In this document: piece by piece, positions 1-5,444 of the stretch
How the letters are laid out: every line of letters begins with the position of its first letter
Numbering within the stretch: position 1 is the stretch's first letter
NCBI GenBank assembly: GCA_028871235.1
Contig: JAGWNO010000133.1
Coordinates: 1 to 5,444, forward strand
DNA: 5,444 bases
Direction: 5' to 3'
From: Gammaproteobacteria bacterium
Lineage (GTDB): Bacteria > Pseudomonadota > Gammaproteobacteria > Natronospirales > REEB76
Position numbers and translations under genes: made by a program
Notes under the pieces: model-generated
The model's input: the letters and a program-made list of their open reading frames with translations, nothing else
What the model was told of the DNA's origin: nothing
Databases searched by the model: none

Positions 1-1251
1 GCCAGCGCGGTCGCGCCGGTGGCGGTGATCCTGATCAACCTCGGGCGGTTTTCCCTGATCAACAGCATCTACGGTTTCCCCAGCGGCGACGCCGTGTTGC
101 GGGTCATGGCGAACCGCCTCATCACCCTCATCGGTCTGGCGGAATGCGTGTTCCGCAGCGGCAGCAACGAGTTTGCCGTGGTGCTGGCGATGCCGCAATC
201 GGACCACGGCGAAGAACTCATCAGGCGGATCCTGACGGCCATCAGCGAACCGTTCGAGATACGCGGGATATCGCTGCAGCTGCCCTGCGCCATCGGTGTG
301 GCTTTCGCGCCCGGGCACGGCGCCAGCGCCGACGAACTGCTGGCCAACGCGGAAAGCGCGCTGGTGCAGGCACGCGGGGACGAGATCTCCGCCAGCAAGG
401 TCTACAGCGAAGAGCTGCGCACCGGTACGCGGACCAGGTTGCAGCTCGAATCGCGCCTGCGCCGGGCCATCGAGAACGAGGAGCTGAGCCTCGCCTACCA
501 GCCCATCATCCGGGTGTCGGACGGCTTCCTGGTGGGATTCGAGGCCCTGTTGCGCTGGACCGATGCCAAGCTGGGCGTCATCCCCCCGGCCACCTTCATC
601 CCCATCGCCGAGCGCTCGGGGCTGATCGAGCCGCTGGGGCGCTGGGTCCTGGAGATCGCCTGTTCCCAGGCGGCGGAATGGGGCATGGAATTCGACGCCC
701 CGGTGCAGATCAGCGTCAACCTGTCGCCGCGCCAGATCCTGGATCTGGGATTGCCCGAGCAGGTCGAGCGGATACTGGAGAACGCACGCCTGCCGGCGGC
801 CTGCCTGGTGCTCGAGATCACCGAATCCCTGGCGATGCAGAACCTGGACATCACCGTGGATCTGCTCAACCGTCTCAGGCAACCGGGCATCAATATCGCC
901 CTGGACGACTTCGGCACCGGTTACTCCTCGCTCAGCTATCTGACCAGGCTGCCGATCTACGCCATCAAGCTCGACCGGGAATTCATCCGCCACCTGGGCA
1001 GCAGCGAGCAGGTGGCCAAGACCACCAAGATGATCATCCAGCTGGCGCCGACCCTGGGGCTGATGGTGGTGGGCGAGGGCGTCGAGACGGTGCAGCAATA
1101 TGCGCTGCTGCGGGAGTATGGCTGCGATCTGATACAGGGCTATCTGTTCAGCAAGCCGGTAGCCCCGGATAAGGCTCGGGTGCTGTTGAGAAATCGCCGC
1201 TACTTCCCGGTGCCCGGGGAGTCTGCGGTACTCGATGGTGTTTCCGCGTGA
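1..1251 (+). CDS. GGDEF-EAL protein, 3' part; probable c-di-GMP phosphodiesterase (5' end outside window)
   Basis: The frame is open from base 1, and the first codons already lie inside a GGDEF domain (strand ending INLGRF, then INS and SGD). The true start and any N-terminal sensor domain therefore lie upstream; the GTG at 19 is not a convincing start. The GGDEF half (about 1-395) is degenerate: the signature reads GSNEF (160-174), the usual metal-binding DLD is NLG, and no RxxD inhibitory site precedes it, so cyclase activity is unlikely. The EAL half (about 440-1170) keeps the hallmarks of active phosphodiesterases: EAL (541-549), Asn in SVNLS (718), Glu in EITE (823), DDFGTG (904-921), Lys in IKLD (967), EGVE (1075-1086) and a QGYLF motif. 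It should hydrolyse c-di-GMP to pGpG in the cytoplasm, with the dead GGDEF domain perhaps binding GTP as a regulator. The family call is firm; the activity is inferred. Confidence 0.93.
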   Translation, partial: ASAVAPVAVILINLGRFSLINSIYGFPSGDAVLRVMANRLITLIGLAECVFRSGSNEFAVVLAMPQSDHGEELIRRILTAISEPFEIRGISLQLPCAIGVAFAPGHGASADELLANAESALVQARGDEISASKVYSEELRTGTRTRLQLESRLRRAIENEELSLAYQPIIRVSDGFLVGFEALLRWTDAKLGVIPPATFIPIAERSGLIEPLGRWVLEIACSQAAEWGMEFDAPVQISVNLSPRQILDLGLPEQVERILENARLPAACLVLEITESLAMQNLDITVDLLNRLRQPGINIALDDFGTGYSSLSYLTRLPIYAIKLDREFIRHLGSSEQVAKTTKMIIQLAPTLGLMVVGEGVETVQQYALLREYGCDLIQGYLFSKPVAPDKARVLLRNRRYFPVPGESAVLDGVSA

Positions 1252-1279
1252 TGTCCGCCAGGGAGCATTCCGGCGGAAA
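1241..1279 (+). other. Two overlapping inverted repeats in the GGDEF-EAL/adaptor junction
   Basis: TCCGCC (1254-1259) is the perfect reverse complement of GGCGGA (1272-1277), giving a 6-bp stem with a 12-nt loop. The last GGDEF-EAL codons also supply TTTCCGC (1241-1247), complementary to GCGGAAA (1273-1279), so the same right arm could pair with either left arm. No T-run follows on the + strand, so it does not look like an intrinsic terminator. It ends 6 nt before the adaptor's Shine-Dalgarno site and could influence translation or be incidental. Confidence 0.3.
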
Positions 1280-1285
1280 AGGGGC

Positions 1286-1291
1286 AAGGGA
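1286..1291 (+). promoter_or_regulatory. Ribosome binding site for the periplasmic adaptor gene
   Basis: AAGGGA lies about 5-6 nt before the ATG at 1297, a good Shine-Dalgarno match and spacing. It supports 1297 as the start. It is one of the two clear ribosome sites at the gene starts in this window, the other preceding the receiver gene. No convincing promoter is visible in the 45-nt gap, so transcription may run through from upstream. Confidence 0.65.
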
Positions 1292-1296
1292 ATCCA

Positions 1297-2532
1297 ATGT
1301 CGGTAAATCGTGAAACCCTCAAGTCGCTGCACCTGGACCATGAGGCAGTCCCGCGGCCGGCCAAAAACCTGCGGCTGCTGGGATATGTGGCCGCCATCAC
1401 GGCGGCGCTGGCGGCCATCGCCGTAGTGCTGTGGCTGGTGATCGGCCAGCGGGCCGTGGCCGTGCAGACGGCGGCGGCCACCCCGGTCGGCAGTGGCGCG
1501 GGCAGCAGCCCGGCACTGGTGCTGAATGCATCCGGCTATGTGGTGGCCGAACAGCAGGCCACCGTGTCTTCCCAGGTCACCGGCCTGATCAAGGAAGTGC
1601 TGGTGGACGAGGGCATGCAGGTCCAGGCCGGCCAGGTGCTGGCACGCCTCGATGACCAGGCGGCCAAAGCCCAGCTGGCCGCCGCCCAGGGGCAATTGCT
1701 CACGGATACGGCGCTGGTGCGGCAGGCGCAGGCCAGGCTTGCGGCGGATCAGCTCAGCCTGCGGCGCCAATACACCTTATATAAGCGTTCGCTCACCAGT
1801 GATGCGGCCCTCAACGATGCCCAGGCGGCGGTGAAGATCGACACGGCCTCGCTGGCGCATGCGGACGGGCAGGTACAGGTGGATCGGGACAACCTGAGCC
1901 TGGCCCGGGTGGAGCTTGGCTATACGGTCATCCGGGCGCCGTTCGCGGGCATGGTGACCGAAAAATACGCCCATGCCGGCGAGATGATCTCGCCGGCGGC
2001 GGTGGGCGGTTTCACCCGCACCGGCATCTGCATGCTGGTGGACATGCATTCACTGGAAGTGGACGTGGACGTGAGCGAGGCCTATATCCAGCGGGTGCAC
2101 GCGGGCCAGCGGGTGGACGCGGTGCTCGACGCCTATCCCGACTGGCATATTCCCGCCCATGTCCTCAGGGTCGTGCCCACCGCCGATCGTGACAAGGCCA
2201 CGGTCAAAGTACGCATCGCCTTCGACCAGCTGGATAACCGCATCCTGCCGCAGATGGGCGTGCAGGTATGGTTCATGGACGACAATCCAAAAGCCGCCGG
2301 CGCGCCGGCGGACCCGCAGGTACAGATCCCCTTGAAGGCGCTGCTGAACCTCAACGGCGGCAGTTATGTATTCGTCGCCGAGAACGGCCGCGCCGAGCGC
2401 GTGGCGGTCAAACCCGGGGCGCAAACGGGTGACAGGGTGGTGATACTGGCGGGCCTGCAGCCGGGCCAGCAGGTGATCGTGTCCTCAGCCGTGCCCCTGT
2501 CGGACGGCACGGCCGTGGATACCGGGCATTGA
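1297..2532 (+). CDS. Periplasmic adaptor (membrane fusion protein) of a tripartite efflux/secretion system, AcrA/MacA/HlyD-like
   Basis: Of 411 residues, the first 26 are polar and probably cytoplasmic. One membrane anchor follows (about 27-49), then a periplasmic linker. The first half of a lipoyl/barrel-sandwich domain is at about 80-120 (GYVVAEQQATVSSQVTGLI, then VDEGMQVQAGQVLARLDD). An Ala/Gln/Leu-rich helical hairpin (about 121-205) is expected to dock on an outer-membrane channel. The second lipoyl half is at about 208-235 (GYTVIRAPFAGMV), followed by a beta-barrel and a C-terminal membrane-proximal domain (about 340-411) with GLQPGQQV. Length and order are normal for the family. There is no lipobox, so anchoring is by the transmembrane helix. 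Such adaptors bridge an inner-membrane ABC or RND pump to a TolC-type channel, but no pump gene adjoins it here; the next gene, after 1 nt, is a solute-binding protein. Family membership is sure; the substrate and the pump are unknown. Confidence 0.93.
   Translation: MSVNRETLKSLHLDHEAVPRPAKNLRLLGYVAAITAALAAIAVVLWLVIGQRAVAVQTAAATPVGSGAGSSPALVLNASGYVVAEQQATVSSQVTGLIKEVLVDEGMQVQAGQVLARLDDQAAKAQLAAAQGQLLTDTALVRQAQARLAADQLSLRRQYTLYKRSLTSDAALNDAQAAVKIDTASLAHADGQVQVDRDNLSLARVELGYTVIRAPFAGMVTEKYAHAGEMISPAAVGGFTRTGICMLVDMHSLEVDVDVSEAYIQRVHAGQRVDAVLDAYPDWHIPAHVLRVVPTADRDKATVKVRIAFDQLDNRILPQMGVQVWFMDDNPKAAGAPADPQVQIPLKALLNLNGGSYVFVAENGRAERVAVKPGAQTGDRVVILAGLQPGQQVIVSSAVPLSDGTAVDTGH
2294..2311. repeat. 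Perfect 18-bp GC palindrome inside the adaptor gene
   Basis: CCGCCGGCGCGCCGGCGG equals its own reverse complement. It encodes part of an Ala/Gly/Pro-rich linker between the beta-barrel and the membrane-proximal domain. Ala and Gly codons in GC-rich DNA readily build such strings, so a function is not implied, although it could form a cruciform or a strong RNA fold. Confidence 0.7.
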
Positions 2533-2533
2533 T

Positions 2534-3706
2534 ATGCTGTGGCGGGCGCAAAATGGATCCGGGGCGGCGCCTCTGCGCATGCATGGCGGCAAACCGGCTT
2601 ACCGCCTGGCGTTGGCCTGCATATGCGTGGTGCTGCTGCTGCCGGGCACGGCGCGCGCCCTGAATTACGGCCAGCCCGGCGATCCGGTGCACCTGGTGGT
2701 TGGTTACCAGCCCTATTACACCGAGGCATGGTCCGCCGTGGTCATGCGCGGCCGCCAGTTCTACGCGCATTACCTGCCCGCCGGATCCACGGTCAGTTTT
2801 TACATCGGTGACCGGGGTCTGGTGCTGGTGCAGGCGATCCGCAGTGGGCGCATACAGATCGGCTATTTCGGCGACATCCCCGCGGTGCTGTCCGCAAGCG
2901 GGGAATCCCCGCCGGCGCGCATTGTGGCGGTATCCGGCACCAGTTTCACCCAATGCAGCATCCTGCTGGTGCGCCGCAGCGCGCCGCAGTTCCCCTCCAG
3001 CGCCGCGCTGCTGCATTGGCTCAACGGCAAGCGCATTGCCGTGCCCATGCAGTCATGCAGCGAACGGTTTTTGCGGGATCTGCTGGCACAGCATGGCATC
3101 CATCCCGGCGCGCTGTTCGACCAGAATCTCGACACCATCACCGCGGGGCTCAGCGGCGGTGCTCTGGACGCGGCCGCCGTCTGGCAGCCGGCGGGAGCGC
3201 AGCTGGCGGCGCTGGGAGATGCCCGCATTGCGGCAAGCGGCGCGGATTTCAACTGGCAGGACGGCGGATTTCTGCTGATGCGCGCCGATCTTATCCAGCA
3301 GCGGCCCGACATCGTGGCGGCGTGGCTCCGCGCCGAGCTGGATGCGCAACGCTTTCTCGCGGATCCGGCCAACAGCAACGCCGTGATCAACATGGCGCAG
3401 CAGCAGACTTTCGGCTATTCCCGTGAGGCGCTTTGGAACGCGCTGTATGCCTGGCCGACCGCCGCCGTGCCGCCTGATCCGGTGATCATGCAGCTCGATT
3501 TCGGCCTTACCGGAGCCGCCCGCAGCGTGCTGGCCCGGACCGCCGCCTTTCTTGAACGGCGCGGCACGCTGCCACCGGGTGCGGACAAGCCGTCGGTCTA
3601 TGATGCCGCCGCCCGGCAGATCCTCGCTGCGGAGGATCTGGCAGCGCCCATAGGACGCATCACCCCGCAGCCCCGCGTTTCCGGGTCAGGCCAGCCGCGA
3701 CGATGA
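2534..3706 (+). CDS. Periplasmic solute-binding protein, SsuA/NMT1-like (nitrate/sulfonate/taurine-type fold)
   Basis: The 390-residue product has an N-terminal export signal: basic residues, a hydrophobic core (about 25-36) and an ARA signal-peptidase I site (cleavage after about 42). No lipobox Cys is evident. The mature part follows the SsuA/TauA/ThiY-like pattern: strand plus VGYQPYYTEAW near the N-terminus, GRQFYAHYLPAGSTVSFYI, a VQAIRSGRIQIGYFGDIPAV segment, KRIAVPM opening lobe 2, and GGALDAAAVWQPAG. These proteins capture small anions or aromatic and amine compounds for ABC importers; the ligand cannot be told here. The start at 2534 is 1 nt after the adaptor stop and has no strong ribosome site. 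An in-frame ATG at 2579 would give a tidier signal peptide and is a real alternative. The gene overlaps the kinase start by 4 nt. No importer permease or ATPase is adjacent, so a sensory role is plausible but inferred. Confidence 0.85.
   Translation: MLWRAQNGSGAAPLRMHGGKPAYRLALACICVVLLLPGTARALNYGQPGDPVHLVVGYQPYYTEAWSAVVMRGRQFYAHYLPAGSTVSFYIGDRGLVLVQAIRSGRIQIGYFGDIPAVLSASGESPPARIVAVSGTSFTQCSILLVRRSAPQFPSSAALLHWLNGKRIAVPMQSCSERFLRDLLAQHGIHPGALFDQNLDTITAGLSGGALDAAAVWQPAGAQLAALGDARIAASGADFNWQDGGFLLMRADLIQQRPDIVAAWLRAELDAQRFLADPANSNAVINMAQQQTFGYSREALWNALYAWPTAAVPPDPVIMQLDFGLTGAARSVLARTAAFLERRGTLPPGADKPSVYDAAARQILAAEDLAAPIGRITPQPRVSGSGQPRR
3617..3640 (+). repeat. 9-bp perfect inverted repeat near the 3' end of the binding-protein gene
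   Basis: CAGATCCTC (3617-3625) and GAGGATCTG (3632-3640) are exact reverse complements separated by a 6-nt loop (GCTGCG). The element lies inside the coding region, ending 62 nt before the kinase start. No T-run follows, so it is not an intrinsic terminator. It could tune mRNA stability or relative expression of the two overlapping genes, or be chance. Confidence 0.45.
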
Positions 3707-5100
3707 ACAGCTTCACGCAGCTGTCCACTGAACGCAAGGTGTTCATCACCTTTGCCTTGATGTTCTGCGTCCTCATGCTCCTGGGTGCGACGGCGATCGT
3801 CACGTCGCGCCGCTTTCTCTCGACAACCGACATGGTGAGCCATACTTATGCCGTGATCGCGCGTATCAAGGCGGTGCGCGCGGCCCTCGACCAGACCGAA
3901 TCCGCCCAACGGGCCTTCATCATCACCGGCGACGATGCGTTCCTGCTGCCCCAGGATGCCTCGCTTTCCGACTTGGATACGGCGCTGGCGGATTTGCGCG
4001 ACCTGACCTCGGACAATCCCGTGCAGCAGCGGCGGCTTGACAGGCTGGGCGGTCTGGTGGCGGAGTGGCGCGCACGGCTGAGCGATATGCAGTTGCTGCG
4101 CCAACAGCAGGGATTTGCGGCGGCGGCTGCGCAGGTGCGGTTGCGGACGCTTGCCGATGTCAGTGCGGCGATCTCGGGCGTGCTTGACGCGATGCGCGGC
4201 GAAGAGCAACGGCTGCTCGCCGGGCGGCTGGGCAGGGAAAAGATACGCAGCCGCGTGATGTTCAGCATCTACGGCCTCATCGGCGTCGCTGCTTTGGGGT
4301 TCATGGTGGCCATATATCCGCGCATCCGCACCGAGATCGTGCGCCGCCGGGAGGCGCAGGCGGCGCTGGCGGCGGCAAATGCCGAACTTGAGGCCAAAGC
4401 GGGACAGCTGGAGAGCGCCAATAAGGAGCTCGAGAGTTTCTCCTATTCGGTGTCACACGATCTGCGCTCTCCGCTCCGGGCGATCGCCGGCTATGGACGC
4501 ATGCTGGAGGAGGACCACAGCGGTACGCTGGATCAGGAAGGGCTGCGTTTGCTGGGCGTCATCCGCAAGAATGCGGATCGCATGGGCGGGCTAATCGATG
4601 ACCTGCTCGCCTTCTCCCGCCTGGGGAGGAAATCGCTGGAGCTTACCCTGGTGGACATGGCGGGGCTTGCTGCCCGGGCCCGCGAGGAGTTGAACACGGC
4701 AGAGCCGGGCAGCACCAGGCAATTTGATATCGACCCGCTGCCGCCGGTACCGGGGGATACCGCATTACTCCAGCAGGTATGGATCAACCTGCTGAGCAAT
4801 GCGGTCAAATACAGCAGCCGGACCGCGCAGCCGCGCATCTCGGTTTCCAGCCATGATGACGGCGAGGAGCGCGTGTATTGCGTCCGCGATAACGGTGCCG
4901 GTTTCGACATGCGTTACTACCATAAATTGTTCGGCGTCTTCCAGCGATTGCATGCACAGGACCAGTTTCCAGGCACCGGCATCGGTCTCGCGATTGTCCA
5001 CCGCATCATCACCCGCCACGGCGGCCGGGTGTGGGCGGAGAGCGTGCCGGGTGAAGGGGCATCGTTTTATTTCGCCTTGCCGCGCGGAGAACAGTCATGA
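3703..5100 (+). CDS. CHASE3-domain membrane sensor histidine kinase
   Basis: A 465-residue inner-membrane kinase. TM1 spans about 12-34. The periplasmic region (about 35-185) carries the CHASE3 signature (DQTESAQRAFIITGDDAFLLP), and TM2 spans about 186-205. An Arg/Ala/Glu-rich coiled coil (about 207-246) leads into the HisKA domain with no obvious HAMP domain. The phosphoacceptor is His252 in SVSHDLRSPLRAI. The ATPase domain has the N box (Asn366, LLSNAVKYS), D/G1 box (Asp396, DNGAGF), F box (LFGVFQRLH) and G2 box (GTGIGL, Gly424-Gly428), all intact, so it should be active. The HisKA sequence is of the type found in Cph1-like and CHASE3 kinases paired with Rcp1-like receivers, which fits the next gene. 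The start overlaps the binding-protein stop (ATGA, 3703-3706) without a good ribosome site, pointing to translational coupling. The signal is unknown. Confidence 0.95.
   Translation: MNSFTQLSTERKVFITFALMFCVLMLLGATAIVTSRRFLSTTDMVSHTYAVIARIKAVRAALDQTESAQRAFIITGDDAFLLPQDASLSDLDTALADLRDLTSDNPVQQRRLDRLGGLVAEWRARLSDMQLLRQQQGFAAAAAQVRLRTLADVSAAISGVLDAMRGEEQRLLAGRLGREKIRSRVMFSIYGLIGVAALGFMVAIYPRIRTEIVRRREAQAALAAANAELEAKAGQLESANKELESFSYSVSHDLRSPLRAIAGYGRMLEEDHSGTLDQEGLRLLGVIRKNADRMGGLIDDLLAFSRLGRKSLELTLVDMAGLAARAREELNTAEPGSTRQFDIDPLPPVPGDTALLQQVWINLLSNAVKYSSRTAQPRISVSSHDDGEERVYCVRDNGAGFDMRYYHKLFGVFQRLHAQDQFPGTGIGLAIVHRIITRHGGRVWAESVPGEGASFYFALPRGEQS
5086..5090 (+). promoter_or_regulatory. Ribosome binding site for the receiver gene
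   Basis: GGAGA lies 6 nt before the ATG at 5097, inside the last codons of the kinase gene. It supports the chosen start, and together with the ATGA overlap it suggests coupled yet independently strong translation of the response regulator. Confidence 0.6.
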
Positions 5101-5444
5101 GCGAGCTTGAGCAGGTTGAAATCCTGCTGGTAGAGGACGATGAGAGCGATGCGGAGATGACCATCCGCTGCCTGACCAGGGTCAAGCTGGCGAATAACCT
5201 GGTGTGGGTGCGCGATGGCGCCGAAGCGCTCGAGTTCATCTTCGCCGAGGGCGCCTACAGCGGTCGCGCCACGGGGAAACCGCGATTGATCCTGCTGGAT
5301 CTCAAGATGCCGCGCGTTGACGGCATCGAGGTGCTCTCGAGAATCAAGGCGGATCCCAGAACAAGGAATATCCCCGTGGTGATGCTCACCTCGAGCAGTG
5401 TCGAGAGTGATCTGGTCCGCAGCTACGCCCTCGGGGTCAACAGT
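5097..5444 (+). CDS. Rcp1-like response regulator receiver protein, 5' part (3' end outside window)
   Basis: The first 116 residues are present and the frame is still open at the window edge. They form a CheY-like receiver: the acidic pocket is in LLVEDDESD (about 11-18), the phosphoacceptor is Asp68 in LILLDLKMPRVDG, and the conserved Thr98 is in VVMLTSS. The switch Lys (usually in a YxxKP motif) should fall just past the edge. The extended segment between helix 2 and strand 3 (about 47-63, FIFAEGAYSGRATGKP) is typical of the Rcp1 class, which serves phytochrome-like and CHASE3 kinases and is usually a stand-alone domain of about 140-150 residues. An output domain cannot be excluded. The ATGA overlap with the kinase (5097-5100) makes that kinase the likely phosphodonor. 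Confidence 0.93.
   Translation, partial: MSELEQVEILLVEDDESDAEMTIRCLTRVKLANNLVWVRDGAEALEFIFAEGAYSGRATGKPRLILLDLKMPRVDGIEVLSRIKADPRTRNIPVVMLTSSSVESDLVRSYALGVNS

Noticed and set aside
19..21. GTG as start of the GGDEF-EAL gene
   Set aside because: The frame is open to base 1 and the residues around it are already the first strand of a GGDEF domain, so the gene is truncated by the window edge.
144..1172. Long + strand open frame overlapping the GGDEF-EAL gene
   Set aside because: The translation is Arg/Ala/Gly/Pro-rich with no domain pattern, while the other frame gives a clear GGDEF-EAL protein. It is a GC-rich shadow frame.
1254..1280. Possible terminator after the GGDEF-EAL gene
   Set aside because: The stem is only 6 bp with a 12-nt loop and is followed by an A-run and a G-rich stretch, not a T-run.
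1776..1785. AT-rich palindrome CTTATATAAG resembling a -10 box
   Set aside because: It is inside the adaptor helical hairpin (codons for a Thr-Leu-Tyr-Lys run). No -35-like hexamer lies at 16-18 nt; the nearest TTGCGG is about 32 nt away.
2408..3016. 202-codon antisense open frame across the adaptor/binding-protein junction
   Set aside because: The composition is typical of an antisense shadow (His/Gln/Arg/Ala-rich), with no recognisable motif, and it runs opposite two well-supported genes.
3598..4209. 203-codon antisense open frame opposite the kinase start
   Set aside because: It lies opposite the CHASE3 region and the binding-protein end, is rich in Arg/His/Gln, and has no motif; the sense frame is clearly coding.

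Overview
The window is GC-rich (roughly 60-65% by eye) and coding on the + strand almost from end to end. It reads like a chromosomal signalling and transport locus of a Gram-negative bacterium. The composition, the GGDEF-EAL architecture and the periplasmic adaptor suggest Pseudomonadota, plausibly a gammaproteobacterium. The genus cannot be named from the sequence. I saw no RNA genes, mobile elements, CRISPR arrays or long repeats.

Layout: (1) positions 1-1251 hold the 3' part of a GGDEF-EAL protein. Its GGDEF half is degenerate and its EAL half looks catalytically complete, so it is probably a c-di-GMP phosphodiesterase. (2) A 45-nt gap with a possible stem-loop and a Shine-Dalgarno site follows. 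(3) 1297-2532 encodes a membrane-anchored periplasmic adaptor (membrane fusion protein) of the AcrA/MacA/HlyD type. (4) 2534-3706 encodes a secreted solute-binding protein of the SsuA/NMT1-like class. (5) 3703-5100 encodes a CHASE3 sensor histidine kinase. (6) 5097-5444 is the start of an Rcp1-like receiver protein, cut by the window edge.

Genes 3 to 6 are packed as one transcription unit: a 1-nt gap, then two 4-nt ATGA stop/start overlaps. No pump permease or ATPase lies beside the adaptor or the binding protein within the window. The simplest reading of the last three genes is a sensory chain: a periplasmic binding protein detects a small molecule, the periplasmic CHASE3 domain may read its state, and the kinase phosphorylates the receiver. 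The adaptor could link this to an exporter encoded elsewhere. The c-di-GMP enzyme upstream may be part of the same transcript. The families and gene packing are read from sequence; the sensory chain is inference.
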